A DNA stretch of 64,000 nucleotides from NCBI GenBank assembly GCA_026874595.1, contig CM049320.1, forward strand, positions 25,024,214 through 25,088,213, in the 5' to 3' direction. Made by a program: the position numbers and the translations under genes. Shown piece after piece: positions 13,443-27,119 of this stretch (position 1 is the stretch's first letter; each line of letters opens with the position of its first letter). The notes beneath the pieces were generated by a model that worked only from the letters and a program-made list of their open reading frames with translations, was not told where the DNA came from and did not search any database. Source of the stretch: Sipunculus nudus (taxonomy: Eukaryota; Annelida; Sipuncula; Golfingiida; Sipunculidae).

Positions 13443-13449
13443 TAATGAA

Positions 13450-13695
13450 TTATGATGCTGCTGCATACGTGTGTACGTAAAACACTGGTGTTTTTAAAGT
13501 CACATTAAACAGTAGACCAGAAGCTAAAGTTCATGCCAGGTAGCATGTTATACAGCATACTCTAATTTACAGCTATTTCTATAATTATCTAGGGATAATT
13601 ATACACATGTATTGCTCACGTCTGGGTATAAGATGTGAACGGAGGACTTGCCGAGACGTCCATCGTGCTATCAGACAGGTCCTCCTATAAACAGA
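13450..13695 (+). promoter_or_regulatory. Putative promoter/5' leader module of copy C
   Basis: The layout matches the module of copy B: TGATGCTGCTGCAT, CACTGGTGT, GTTCATGCCA, TTCTATAATTATC at 13577-13589 (119 bp before the ATG), GGACTTGCC, and CCTCCTATAAACAGA directly before the start. The role is inferred from conservation between paralogs. Confidence 0.5.
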
Positions 13696-16555
13696 ATGGC
13701 TACCGGTAGGTCGCTACTGCCATATTGTATTGTGTAAGATTTTTACACAAGGTTTCATGGTTATTTAATTGTATTTTATGCAATGTGTACATATTACCAA
13801 TACAGTAGCTTTATTATTTATGATGGTATACTATGGAAGAATTCAAAAACCCAATTATAATCCCCCTTATGTTAACCAGTGGTTGATTTCTAAATGCAGG
13901 CTGTGCCTGTAAACATTGATATCACGCACTAGCATAATTAAAAAGATTTCTTAAACATGGGAATTACTGTTTATACCACAAGGGTTTGCTTAAATATTGT
14001 GTAGCAGTATTTGAACATTTTTTAAAAACAAAATTAATTTACAAACAGTCTCTCTTGTTTAAATCGATTACGGTATTTCCTTTATCAGACGTCCAGGCGT
14101 TTATTTTTTAGACTCTGCTTTCACCCGGGTCTAAACAAGGCGGGCTTCAATTTAAGGCCGGCGTTTATTTTAAAACTACATTATCAGACTCGTCAGACAA
14201 AAAAAGGAACACATCGAAACAAGTAAAAACATTACTTGTACATTGATGGTGTTTACGAAATATCCTTAGATGACATAGGGATATAGGACACGCACAATAT
14301 TTAGAATCACGCACCACAATAAGATTTTACGGGGAATCACAGCGAGAGATTTTGCAGTTATTCACAGAAATCTGTCCGCGCGGGCCTCTCAAAACCAGTG
14401 TTTCATATGGCTGTTCCATTTATTTTACATCGCAGCAGTTGGTAACGTTTCCCTCTGAACACGGGGTGTTCATGGTTTTAATATAAGAAGGTAGCCCTAT
14501 ACATTCTGGAGCCAATACAATGGAGCTAAAACAATATTAGCCAAGACAATTCTTCATACAATAAATTACACCATATTGCATTGGTGCAGGATTCAATACC
14601 TGCGCCATACAAAAAATACTCTTACAGGTGGGTTTACGTTGAACAATATAATTTATTTGCTGCACCATGCACTATCAGTAAAACTGCTTTATCTGCTAAT
14701 AGGGCTGATCCCTAGGTTTGCGTTATTAATATTGCACCGGATGTCTTTTTTCTTTAATTATTTGTGCTCGATAAATCTATCAGATTTAAATAACATTCAA
14801 TTTCATTATTTGGCAACAATCGCACCTGGAAGTTTTTAATCCGTAAGTTTTTAAAGCAACGCCCAACGTCGAGTTGTACAATATCCCTTCTTCCTGTTAG
14901 CATACACCCTTAAAAAGACATTGGGCTCTTCTGTGGGGGATCCGATAAGCAGGTCGGAGAATCGAGGTTAGCGCAGTTTGGGTCTAGGAGTGTGAAGGTG
15001 AATAGACAGTTAAGAACCACTGCAAAGAAAGTTTTCATAACGACTCTCTTGGTTTTAGGTCCAACATATTACAGCACGTGGATATAAAACGGAGAATCTT
15101 ATACTGTGTACTGTGGGATACGAACTAGATGACTTATTTCTATAATATTTCGAGCGATTTTCCTAATGGTACACCCATTTTACACATAAAACCGAATTAG
15201 CACCTTTAAGTTTAAACAATAATCACCTGCACATGATAAAGAACTATTACTCCTAGGAGAGACTTTAAAATTTACTCGATATGACTTTACTGAAACTCCT
15301 CCAGAGTTCAGTACTTTGATGTCTTTTAACTTCATTTCATGTACAGATACATGTTATTTAAAGCAGCCACATTTCAGTTTAAGGACTTCATGCTTCATTA
15401 TTTTTTTCAGTTGACGAGGATAAGAAGCAGATACGTGAAGGTGTCCTCCTGTTCATGAAGCTGCATGCAGAAGGAGACATGGACGGTCTGGCAGAGAGGA
15501 TTTTTACATCTGACTGCGTCCTCATGCCACCAGACGGATCCACAATACACGGATCTGGTAACGTCTCTTTATTAATGACTAAAATATATTCATTTAGTTA
15601 GTCAACTGAAATAGCTCATGAATATTAATTTTGGGTCCCTATACCAAATCCAGAATATTTGATTTTGCGTGATCTGACCCTTTCACATGCAGTTTATAAG
15701 ATGGTGTCTGTTTATTCTACGGGGAATATATCTTTGTAAGTGGTTTTGTACAGGTTCTCGAATTATAATGGCGATTATTCTGAAAATCGGAAGCATTTTT
15801 TTTTATTTATTACTGGCACAGCGCCAGCTAAAGCTTATATTGTCTGTTTAAAGATAACTAAGTAAACAAAATAAAGGTTTCTGTGTAAATTTTGTTTAAA
15901 TAAATAAAAGAGTTAACATTTCTAACTCTTTCACATTATTGGAAAAATATAACGATGGTGATTATTATTATTAATATTAATAATAAGAATATAAATTATC
16001 AATATTATAAATGCTGAAAATTAACATTCATAATAATAGTTCAATAATAATAAATGAAGTAAAAATATAATTTAAATTATTATTATTAGTAGTAGTATTA
16101 GTAATAGTATAAATAGAAGTTGAAGTAGTACTAACAGAAATACTCTCCTAGGAGCTTTCCTAAAATTGAGAAGTTGCCACTAATATTGCTTTTCGTAGGT
16201 AATCAATTCCTAATATGGAGTTTTAGTCTACGTTTTATCTACACTTATACCAATATGTTAAGCAATTATCAAATCCTTTTCCTTCAGAGCTTAAGAATTT
16301 CTTCATCAACTCCGATGTGAAGCGATACGTCACGGAAAATATTCAGACTCTCGTAGAGGGGAACATGGCCATATCACGTGACCACACCACCGGTTTTTAC
16401 GCCGACGGAAGCGTTTATAAGAAAGGAAAGTAAGTCACAAAAATAATTTATAAACGTTGATTTTTAAATACATATAATGATAATCTTTTTCTCACTGCTT
16501 ACGCACAGTATATAGCTTGACGGTACGGGAATACTGATTCAACCACAAACAAACA

Positions 16556-16598
<43 letters not shown>

Positions 16599-16723
16599 TT
16601 ATACAGTTAATGCCTCGTTAATTAAAAAAAACTGTATCGTCTCATACGTAATTTTTAAAATCACTGACGCCAACTTAATTTAAAAACACTAATTATTTGT
16701 TGATGTTATGTGACAATTGAACC

Positions 16724-16802
<79 letters not shown>

Positions 16803-17009
16803 ATGTGCTTATCGACAAACATTTTATCCAAGAATTTATAACATGTCACTTTACAAGGATATACTCTTTACCATTAACACACTTTCCATCTCGAGATGTA
16901 TTGTCAATTGTATTAATTGAATTTTAATTTCTTCAGCGTTCTCTCCGTATGGCTAAAGAGAGATGGACAATGGAAAGTGAAATTCGACATGTGGACGAAC
17001 TCAGTTTGA
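13696..17009 (+). CDS. Array copy C: DUF4440/SnoaL-like small protein, four exons
   Basis: Exons are 13696-13705 (ATG GCT ACC G), 15411-15557, 16288-16429 and 16937-17009 (TGA at 17007-17009). The coding length is 372 nt, giving 123 aa, with the family phases 1/1/2 and clean donors and acceptors. Visible segments are VDEDKKQIREGVLLFMKL and TSDCVLMPPDGSTIHGS in exon 2, NSDVKRYVTENIQTL with EGNMAISRD and FYADGS in exon 3, and VLSVWLKRDGQWKVKFDMW in exon 4. With copies B and F it is one of the array members with every element present, and it is the most compact. It is predicted soluble, a single NTF2-like domain filling the whole protein. Introns 2 and 3 carry AT-rich and microsatellite sequence. 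The biochemical role is unknown. Confidence 0.8.
16557..16802 (+). repeat. (CA)n followed by long (TA)n microsatellites in intron 3 of copy C
   Basis: A CA run lies at 16557-16587 and a TA run at about 16728-16802. Confidence 0.95.
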
Positions 17010-19440
17010 AGGAAAGTTCGAAGATCTTAGTTGGGACCCTGATAGAGTTCTATAGTCCAGAAATCCTTTCAAAATATGTTTTTCCTGTTAGGACCGGTTC
17101 ATGAGAGTTGATTCCACTCGAACACTCTTGCACATATTGATGTTCTATTTTCCTTTAGAACCTAAGGCTTTTGTTCTCAACTTGTAATATATACAAATTT
17201 TTAAACTGCATATTATCACTTCGTTTCTCTTTTGCCACGGTATTCTTCTGCAAGGTAAAGTATCTCTCATCAATAAATACACGTCCCGTTTAACGCAAAA
17301 TACGTAACGATTTCCAACTAGGTAACGCTGGAATAAAATTCATAACAAAACTTTTCATGGAGTGCTTATTTGTCCTATTGCATCAGCTTTGTTTCAGAAC
17401 TCCCACCACTAATTTTTTCCTTTAAGCCGTTTCCTTACCATATGATTCTTTTACATCCGAAAAAGGCACAGAACGCCTTATTAGTACCAATCATTTTTTA
17501 TTTGAATTTTGTATAGGCTATTATGTATAATGTATAACAAGATGTGGAGTCAAAGCCTATCTACCCCTGTCTGGTATTCTGATTAAACTTTCCTCTGGTC
17601 ATGCATGCACATTGTCACGGATCACCGGCTCCAAGCTCCAAGACAATAAAACTTTTTTCCCCATACACATTCTGTAAAATGAATATTATCTTTGAATCAC
17701 CAAAATATCTGCCCACATTTCAAATTTATTATCATCAGACCAAAACTCTCTACGCTCCTATGATTTGTTCTTAACGTGAGCATTAATTAAGCTAAAAATG
17801 ATTTGCTCAATATGTTTAAGATCAACTAAATAAATATCCAGATGCTGGACAGAGGCTAAGGCCTACTGCGAGCATAGTATCAAGGTGACTTGTCCAATGA
17901 CATAGGGACAGACTCTCAATCCTAGGAAAGTTAGTCAAAAAGTAATGACCGTAACCTCCGCTAGAGGGCAAGCAAGTTAAAAACTATTTTTATTGGTTCA
18001 TTTTATTTCATTTCATTATTTCACTTTTTTGTAGTGCAACCTAATTTAAATGTACTGAGTAGAAACATAAAATGATGGCATATGATGAAATGAGTACCTA
18101 CGATATACATTATATGCAGGTGTCGTAACGTTGTTCCGCCTGTCTCAGAAATGCAAAAACGTACACCGAACGGTATTTTCTATATTGCACCTATACGTTG
18201 GAAAGGTGAATACCTCGATGTTTCCCACATTAGTATCTGATAAATAGCTACAGACATGACAAAAATGAATTGTTTTATAGATGGTATTCTACAGACTCCC
18301 TGTTTTCCTATATTTTCTTACAAAAATGGTCAATAATCTCAAAGCTTTTCGCCAATTAGGCCCTGTTCTCCTACACTTACCTGCAAAATCGTGTTTCTGA
18401 CATAACAACCTTACCATTGGAAACATTCAGGTTTCTTTTTTTGCATGCAAGTGTGCATGTAGGCTGTCATGTAAGAATCAGGTTTGTATTTAGCGAAGTG
18501 TGACTGAAAGTTTAATATGATGGAAGGTTGCATCTATAGCGCGGAAAGATAAATTTATCCGTGGAACCTTAACCCTGTTTTGATGCCTTTCCGCTTGAAA
18601 GGTGAAAATCCAAAAGTATTACGATCCCAGCATTATATGTATTTACAATAGAGCGTATATATGCATATAGAAACAAGAATGTATGTACAAATACATTGGC
18701 AATTATAAAAACGAAAACTAATTTTACAATGAGTACTTTAGGTAAAATGTGTAAAGAATGTATTTGTAGGGAGAGCATTACTTAAAGTAAAACGTCATTA
18801 TTACATTTTATTATTTCCCTTCAAGGCAGCGTTATGTCATACAATAAACTACTTCATTTAATTGCTGGGTTTTTTAATTTCCGAAGGAAAAAAAAAACAG
18901 AATATAATTATGCTGCTTCAATAAAGGTTTGCCTACAGATTGAAAAAAAATGATTATCCGTACAATACATTAATCTTGACGAAAATGCTTCATCAGAATC
19001 CATAAGCTGTGTCCTAACAGAAAACAATAGCGACTCCTGTAATAAAATAGACTAGATCAACGTTCTCGTGATTCTCAATATTGGAGAATATGCACCGTTC
19101 AAAGACATTCGAATATTCTGACATGGAGAACAGGTTAACCTATAAAAAGAAGTCAAGATAACAGATAACCGAAACAGTATACTGGCTGATTTCGGGATCA
19201 GTGATAGAATTATTGAAATCCAGTATACTATCAGCCAACACCTCTATACATTTCTGTAGGTATGCCAGACAGCAAGTTTTTGCAATATTATGATTAAAAC
19301 CTTTCGTGGTCATTATATATACATATCAAATGGTTCACTTGTTTTTATCTTAAACTGACAATGATTTTTAATGCAATTCATTCAATCAATCGCCTTGTGA
19401 AATCCATCTGAACAGAAGACTTTAATATTTAAATCTCAAT
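17010..19440 (+). other. Spacer between copies C and D; no gene seen
   Basis: The 3' flank of copy C shares short stretches with the other copies (GTCCAGAAATCC, CGAACACTCTT). The rest is AT-rich and shows no exon of the array family, no RNA gene and no coding frame that I recognise. Confidence 0.45.
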
Positions 19441-19447
19441 ACGCAAT

Positions 19448-19731
19448 ATGATGCTTCTGCATGCGATGGTGTGACTTAATGTTGGGGTGTGTGACACTGG
19501 TGTGCTTGAAACAGCAAAGCACACGGACCCCTAAGCTTATGTGCATGCCCAGTCATAACATTTTATATAACCCATTTTAAATCCCCCTTTAAACCCCTCT
19601 ATTTTAAATCTAATTCTAAATTCTATAAGACTGTACACATGAAGTTCTATACGCCTGCTTGTCAGAGTATGACAGAAGAATTTGTACAGAAGTCAAACTT
19701 GCAATCCTCATGCGGTCTTCATATAAACTAA
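19448..19731 (+). promoter_or_regulatory. Decayed promoter/leader module of copy D
   Basis: The order of motifs follows the other modules (ATGATGCTTCTGCATG, GTGTGACACTGGTGTGCTT, GTGCATGCCCAG, CTTCATATAAACTAA before the first exon). The TTCTATAATTATC box is altered to ATTCTATAAGACTGTAC, and the region around it has gained extra sequence. It is probably no longer functional. Confidence 0.45.
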
Positions 19732-22700
19732 ATAGCTACAGGTAGGTTGTTTCCAAGTGTTTGTAGTGTACTCTGTTTAAAGTTTCACGGCTATATGTTT
19801 AATCATATATTTTTTGCACTTGGTATATCTCATCCGTACAGTAGGGTGTCAATCATTGTGTATTGTGTAAGTGTTTAGAGTCCCAGTCAGGTTCTGCATT
19901 GTTTGATAAGTGGCAGAGATCAAAATGCAGATGTGTGCCTCCTCATATCACCCAGCATCCTTTATCATATTCTATTGTTTGGAATTTTGAAAAAAAATAC
20001 TCATATTTCTAAGTTTTCGGTGGTGTTGGCTATTAAACCTATTATTTTCTTACGTGTACGCGCTTGTCTGCCTGTAATTCAGTTTCTATAGGACAAAGGT
20101 TAAAAGTGTATGAATCAATGGGCGTGGCGACCTCTGACGCATAACAACATTGATAATTTTCGAACTGCCGACGGTGAAATTTCGAACCACTATTAAATAC
20201 GGCATAATATGTAAAAAAAAACCACCAGTTTGATGCAACTGTCGTTAAGTTTCGGGCCCAGTACCTATACTCAACGGATATTCCTCTGAGAGTAACAAGC
20301 TACCTTTTAATACAACCCATTTACATCAGGTTTCTTTCTAATGGGAACCTGCGAGAATTTGGCATGGCAAGATATAATATGTAAAACGTGAGTATATTTG
20401 CGTATTTGAAATTTTCCTTCGACTTCTTAAACTATATACTCGTATATGCGTAAATGTCTGTACTGAAAAAGGCCTAACGCAGTACTGACAACATATATAG
20501 CCGTACTTTTATGAAAAGTACAATGGATTAACTTTATGTCACAGCCACACGCGACATATAAATGGGTGGGCACTAGTACCCTAAGTGTAAGAAAAGCGCC
20601 TGCCCGGGATACAGAAATTTTTGTTTTTACTCGGCATGGAATATGCTTAAGCTTTACTGATAATCGCCCATTGTATAGTTTATTACAGCTGTCCGTCAAC
20701 CTTTCTAACAAATGATGTTTTTTTCGAGTTACAGTAAGGCATGTGTAATTCTAAGTTCCTAATTTTCAGTAGACAGGTTTCGTGTTCGCCGACCTCCTGA
20801 TACATTATTTCCTTCATCTTCATCCTTTATCTTTCAACTTAACTTAACAGATATATGTAATTCAAAGCAGCCATATTTCAGTTTACCTACTTCCTGATTC
20901 ATTATTTGTATAAGTTTACAAGGATAAACAGCAAATACGTGAAGGTTACCTCATGTCCACGAAGGTGCATGCAATAGGACACATGCAGGGACTGGTGCAG
21001 AGGATTTTCATATCTTACTGCGTTCTCATGAAACCAGACGGACCCACAAGGGATGGATTGGATAACATGTTTATTTTTAGCTCATGCACAATTATTTAGT
21101 TGGTCGCCTGAAAAAGCTCATGAATATTAATTTAGGGTCTTTATATGAAATACAGAATATTTGATTTGTATGATCACACCCTTTCACATGTAATGTATAA
21201 CGTGCAGCCTGTTTATTCTCTCTTTAACTTTACGGGAAATATATCTTCCTATGTGATATTGTACAGGTTCTCGGATAACAATGGCTACTATTCTAAAAAA
21301 TGAAGCATTTTTTATTTTTTTAGCTCGGCTGACTGCTACGTCCGTGCGGTCGTGAACAGGCAAATATCGTAAATATATTGGACCTAGAAACTTTAAACTA
21401 TATATCCAGGGAATTCCCGACCAAATCTCCCTGGAAACCTGTGATTTGGTCATGATAACCTTTATTTTGCAAGTTACAGTTCAAGAACATCCTTTTCGGT
21501 ACCCAGGTAGTCAGACAGCACACCGATTGTGCCCGTAAGCCCTATAGAATCGTCTAATGCATCATCCAAGGAGGTTCTGGAAAAATCATCTGGTAAACCT
21601 GAAACTGGTTAATGTTGACCTTTATTCTGCAAGCTACAGGCCAAATACATGACTTGAGCATCCTTAACATGAGATACTATTAAGTTATTTGCATGATGCC
21701 TAGACTCTTCTAAAATAACATCCAAGTATGTCCTTCTGAAATATCCTTAGCTTTTTATTGAACTTATAATTTGATTAAGATCCAGGAACGTACCTGTATA
21801 ATTCCGTGGAAAACTTAAAAAAGGTCACTGTGACTATATTCTGTGAGCTATATAAACGAGCATGATTTTAGCAATTTAATAGCCAGAAGGGCACAGATCA
21901 TAACCGTTGGCTCTCATATTTAATTGAAATCCAGGGAGGACCCTGTAAAACCAGGAAACCCGAAAATAAGGTCACCGTAACCTATATTCTGTGAGCATTT
22001 AGAACCTAGATAAGTTCGACACAAATCGTAGCAGTTGGATGTAGAAACTTAGCATCAAGGTAGTTCCGGATAAATAATCCTTGGAAACCCCATATGAGGT
22101 CGTATATCATATATTTGTAAGGCATATGACAAAAAAGTTTAATTTTGAGCGCTCTGGAAATCATTATATCCTTTGTTGAATTTTCAAATATTTTTAACAG
22201 ATCACTACATTAATAATAAACACAATCATCGTGTGTATGTTGAATTCAGCTGAGCGTCATATTGATAATTATTAAAAGTGATAATAATATAGTTTTTAGA
22301 ATAGTATATTTTCCGAATATTATTAATACTGAAAAGTTAACATATCCGACTTATAAAATTATAAATATAAATAATGCAAAGTAAATATTAAATGTTATTA
22401 TATATATAGATAGATATGTATATATATATGATGTATTTTTATATAATTAATTACAATTTTTGTTGGTAAAGATTGCTATTATGGGGTTTTCAAGCTTCAA
22501 AATCACCATATTTTTAGCAATAACGTATTGTTTTGACTTAAAAGCTTAATAATCTCTTTGCAACTCGGATGTGAAGCGATACGTCGCTGAAAATGATGAG
22601 ACTCGTGGAGGGAAACATTCTATATCAGGTAACCATTTCACAGCTTATAACGCCGAATATGGCGTGGCAGGGGAGGAAGAGTGAGTGCAATAAATATAAA

Positions 22701-23142
22701 TTAATATTTGAAATGTTAGATAATGATAACCTTATTCACCGGCCTGCGTACAGAATAAAGCTTAAAGGGCTGGAAATACGATTGCACCAACACACACTCA
22801 GAAACAAACACATGCACACACATATATAATAATTGCCTCGTTAATTTTTGCTAATAAACCTCACAAGTCTAATATATACAGTTTATAATCACTGACACCA
22901 AGTTCATTTATAAACATTGATTATTTGTCGGTGTGAGCGATGCACCCACTTTCAAAACATATTATATCATTCAAGGAGATACACTGTTTATCATAGATAC
23001 ATTTTATATCTCAAGAAACATGAAATGTTTTCAATTATTATTGTTTTGATATATTTTAATTTCTTCAGCGCCCTCCTCATTTTGGCTAAAGAGAGATGGA
23101 CAATGGAAAGTGAAATCCGACAAGTGGACGAAGGCTGCTTGA
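19732..23142 (+). pseudogene. Array copy D: DUF4440/SnoaL-like pseudogene
   Basis: All four exons are present in order but damaged. Exon 1 (19732-19741) has ATA in place of ATG. Exon 2 (about 20915-21060) has an AAG acceptor, several replaced conserved residues (SDCVLM becomes SYCVLM, then K replaces P) and a donor changed from GT to GA. Exon 3 (about 22543-22680) lacks a CAG acceptor and has deletions that shift the frame near NSDVKRYV and near EGNMA. Exon 4 (23069-23142) has a 1-bp insertion (74 nt instead of 73) that breaks the conserved tryptophan segment. Intron 2 has been enlarged by a dispersed repeat (21318-22256). No open route through the exons remains, so this is a non-processed, duplicated pseudogene. 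Confidence 0.8.
21318..22256 (+). repeat. Dispersed internally repeated element, copy 1 (intron 2 of pseudogene D)
   Basis: It starts with TTAGCTCGGCTGA and a TCCGTGCGGTCGTGAACAGG segment and ends with AATTCAGCTGAGCGTCAT. Between these ends a unit of roughly 130 bp recurs several times, marked by GGAAACC...GGTCA...AACCT(A/T)TATTCTG(T/C)(G/A)AGC. The same architecture is present at 39301-40177 and in part at 47455-47775. I recognise this as the general style of a repeat common in mollusc genomes. The family name is not assigned. Confidence 0.6.
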
Positions 23143-26100
23143 AGGCGGGACATTTCAGGATCGTAGCTGATGTCCTGAAGCTTAAAACTTGCTTGATTTG
23201 TCAACCACATCTTATCACTTCGTTTGCCTAATGTTACGGTATTTTGTGGCAAGGTTAAATATCTACCAATGGTTTCGCGTTGTTCACTTCATCACATTTT
23301 ACACCAAAACGCGGGGTGATTAAAAGTAAAAAGTAAGTAAAATATTCAAAATAAAACTTCTCATGAGGAGTTACAACTGATTTTTCCTACTGCTCCATGC
23401 CTTTCATCAGTACTCATCTAAACATAATGTGGGCCTCTCACATCCGCACAAAGGCTGACATGGCCTAATAAAAATCAGTCATGATTCATTTGCTTGTACA
23501 TGCGCGTATGTAAAAGCTTATTATAATTGTAGTCAAAACCTTTACACCCCATCCCGAATATTTTCATTCACCTTTCCTGCGGCCAGGTGTGCAACTTGAT
23601 CCGCCCACCCTGTCAACAAAAAAGTAAAAAATTTAACAGCACATACTCCTAGCAAAACGTTAATATTCATGAATGTGCAGAGTTCCATGGATATTCGTAT
23701 ATTGTGAAATGGAGAATAGGTTAGATTCAAATGTGTACAATAAAATGCTGTGGAACCATGGATTTTGCTTTCACTTAATTTTCTTTTTTTTATTGTAGGG
23801 TTTCGTTTGAATTAGATATTTACAGTATTTTGTATCTATTTTCGTCAATACAAACACCATGCAAGAACATGCCGTCCAATATACAGACACGTTTTATGCA
23901 TTAATTTGTCTACACATGACGGCGACCAGCATGTCTTTGAAATTGATTTGGGCTATATAAAAACCAAAAACTATTTTTCCAGAAATACGTGATACGTTAA
24001 GTGATAAGGGGATATCGATTTGACCCAAATTTGACCATGGCACGTTTTTCTGGTGCAACTGCTGTGGATTAAATTTTTACAGCATGTTTTTATATGCATT
24101 TCTTCTGTTAAAATCAAAAGTTTGAAACCAGTTGATAAAAAACTGTAGATTTTATTCAAGTTTTCAAGCACCATGTCAAGTATTTTTTACATCAAGCTAG
24201 TGTTATGCATTTTCAACCCCAGCTTCCCAGGCCAGCTCTCATCTCCCAAAATTTGGCAGACAGTTAGATGTCCCCGAAATCCCCTACCATGCCAAGAATT
24301 TGGTCACTAGGACTTTATTCCGTCGTGATATTAAGGAAAAACTTTAATTTTCTTTTAAAACCCCATTGTAACACTTCAAGACTGCCTAATATTTCAATCA
24401 CATCTGAATTTAATCATATATAATATACATATTTTCTATACATTAGCTATGCACAAGTCACAAATGATGTCAGTATTGCTTAATTGTTTTAAGTTATTGG
24501 TCCAAACATAATGCACTTTGTAAAAGATCAAGAAATATATTTACTTCCTTAACATTAGAATTGCTGAATTTCTGTAAGCACTGTAGATAAAAGTTTCATC
24601 GGACATAAGAATTTCTGCTTGTTAGTTTTGAAAATGAAAGAAATTGGCCAAAAACGGCAGATTTTATTAAAGTTTTATGAGAAAATGTCAGAACAATGCT
24701 CTAACTAGCCCCTCTACAGTCACCTGTATGTCACCTATGACCTTTCAGGCATATTGTTAATGCTTGTGGCTGTATATTTTTGGCAGCTAGGCAGCTCATG
24801 GCTGGCCACAGTGTTGATCCAGGTGTCCAACCCAACCAATCTAGTAGTTGTTTTGACCAACAACGTGACAATAAACAATAAATAAACAAACATTTATCGG
24901 TTTTAATGACAAATTAATGGGAAAAGAATTTGATAGTTGATGAACAGGAATTGACCTTGCAATTACTGGTGTGGTAAGAATCTTGTATGGATGGTTGAAG
25001 GTGTATTCCAGATATTACCATGCATTCACCTATGGCATTTTTCATTTCAATTTTAATAATAAAATAAATTAAATTAAATTATATTATTAATTTCTAATCA
25101 TTAGGGATTGTATGAAAGAAATTAATTACAGACAAAGATGCGGTTGATAACATTAATCTATATTTTCATGTCTTTTCCATGTTTTTTGCTTGTTAATTTA
25201 TATTTATTACAATATTAAAAAAAAAACTTTATTATGTCAAAATTTATAAAGATTACTCAGACAAGCACTGATAAAAGAAGTGCATATGTTTTACTAATGA
25301 CATTAAGACTCATGGTTTTATCAGCTGTCACAGATTATTTCAATAATCAAAATTTGTATCCTTTATTTCAGTTAATAAAATTAATCCTGCCCATTTCTAG
25401 TTCCCCCCTTGTATGATTCAAAAGTCGTTCCTATACTCAGATTATTTTTTTTATATATTTAACGGTTTAATACCTTTGACTACTTATAATTTTTAATTTT
25501 TTTTAAATATTTGATTATGATAAAAAATTACACCCTAGACAAGTTCTCTTTATGATTTCTGTAATGTTTATAATTGTCATAAGATTCTTTCCGTGTCTAG
25601 TGTGTAGATTGATGTGAAAGTAGTCTAAAGTGAATATACTTTTATTTTCAAAATTTAAATGAAAGCCATAAAACCAAGTACTTATGATCATTATTTAAAT
25701 TTGGAAATTTTGTATATCCTGGATTCTCAACATCTTTGTTTGGCTGAAACTGAATAAATACCAGACATGGTGCGAATAATTTGCAAAAGTTTTTGAATAC
25801 GAATATGAATATTTACTCCATAATTTCATGCATAAGAATAGGAATACAGGTAACAATGAAAGTATTTTAATACGAATGCAATTACTTTCAAAATGTATTC
25901 ATGAATGCCTTTAAGAATATTTTCTTTATTATTATTTTACTAATCATTTCATTTAATAATATTATGAAAAATCCATATGCTTCTGTTATTATTTTAACTA
26001 AAGTTATATCTGGCACAATATTTGTTATTAAATTAAAAGAAAAATGGTTTAACTCTTATATTATATGTGCTATTGCTACTCCTGGGTAGGGATAACCTGT

Positions 26101-26450
26101 AATTATGAAATAACAGTTACCTTATTTGCAAAAAAAAAGCATGATAAACATGACTGAAAATGAAAAGTTTTTTTCAAATACTTCTACTGCAATGTAGATA
26201 AAGTTATATGTCCGAGTCAAAACCTGTGTGACAATAGCACTCCATTTGTAAATAATATAAATTAAATCAATCCTCTTCCCTGTCTCTAAAGACACTATCA
26301 AAATCTTACATAACTTGAGTTACACATGAACAACTCATTATACAGCTTATATTACCACACAAAACCAGCATGTGCCTCATTTCTAAATCATATTTCGTGA
26401 TCATTTATAACAGCTGAATGCCGTGACCCATGGGTCCCTTTTTTATTCTT
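23143..26450 (+). other. Spacer between copies D and E; no gene seen
   Basis: Very AT-rich sequence, especially 25000-26100. Short open frames at 25234 and 25901 are simply AT-rich translation. No conserved domain, RNA gene or array exon was found. Confidence 0.45.
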
Positions 26451-26454
26451 AGGT

Positions 26455-27119
26455 TATTTTCTGAATACACAAAATATGATGCTGCTGCGTGTGTGTATCA
26501 CTGGCGTCTTATAAATAGAGGGTAAAATGAATGCCAAGCCTTTTCTTTAAAAAAAGCATGAATATTTTTTATGAGCCAGTTCTATAATTATCCCGTACAC
26601 ACTGTACACCTGTACTGCTGCACGGCTGGGTATCAGAGTATGAAAAAAGAACTTGCCCGGCGTGGAGCGTGCCTACAGGCTGATCCTCTTAAAAACAAAA
26701 TGGCTACAGTTAGGTCGTTGCTGTGTTATTCATGTGTTTGTATTGTGCTCTGTGTAGACAGAACAGGACATGTTTTTTTGTTAAGACACGCATATATATG
26801 CAAGCGTTAATGTTATAATATGATTTGTTTTATTCTAAGGTAATTTTCTGAATACACAAAATATGATGCTGCTGCGTGTGTGTGTGTGACTGCTGTCCTT
26901 CATATAGCAAAACGCTTACCCAGAGGCTCATGTGCATGCCAAACCTTTTTTTTTGGAATAAGCATTCCAATTTTTATGAGATGGTTCTATAATTATCCCG
27001 TACAATCTGTTGACCTGTACTGCTGCACGGATAGATATCAAAATGGGAAAGAAGAACTTGCCGGTTGTAAAGCATCCTGCCATTGGGCTGATCCTCCTCA
27101 AAACGAAATGGCTGAATTT
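26455..27119 (+). promoter_or_regulatory. Two tandem promoter/exon-1 modules upstream of copy E, both with damaged donors
   Basis: The segment TTTTCTGAATACACAAAATATGATGCTGCTGCGTGTGTG occurs twice, about 386 bp apart, in part at 26457 and again at 26843 (positions approximate). Each unit has the exact box TTCTATAATTATC (26580-26592 and 26985-26997) 120 and 123 bp before an ATG (26700 and 27108). In the first unit the exon reads ATG GCT ACA G followed by TTAGG instead of GTAGG. In the second it reads ATG GCT GAA TTTAGG. Both have therefore lost the standard exon-1 donor, and the nearest GT alternatives would put exon 2 out of frame. These may still act as promoters for copy E without supplying its start codon. 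Confidence 0.55.

Larger units (their letters stand above)
10906..13445 (+). other. Spacer between copies B and C; no gene seen
   Basis: Several short open frames at 11259-12519 overlap in different frames and resemble no known family. The 3' flank of exon 4 (about 10906-11250) is related to the flanks of the other copies (TTTCAAGACC..., AACACTCTTT). The end holds a TA microsatellite and a small inverted repeat, listed separately. Confidence 0.45.

Noticed and set aside
20427-20711. Minus-strand frame in intron 1 of pseudogene D
   Set aside because: It falls in intron sequence that is conserved among the array copies as DNA, but the frame is not conserved in them.
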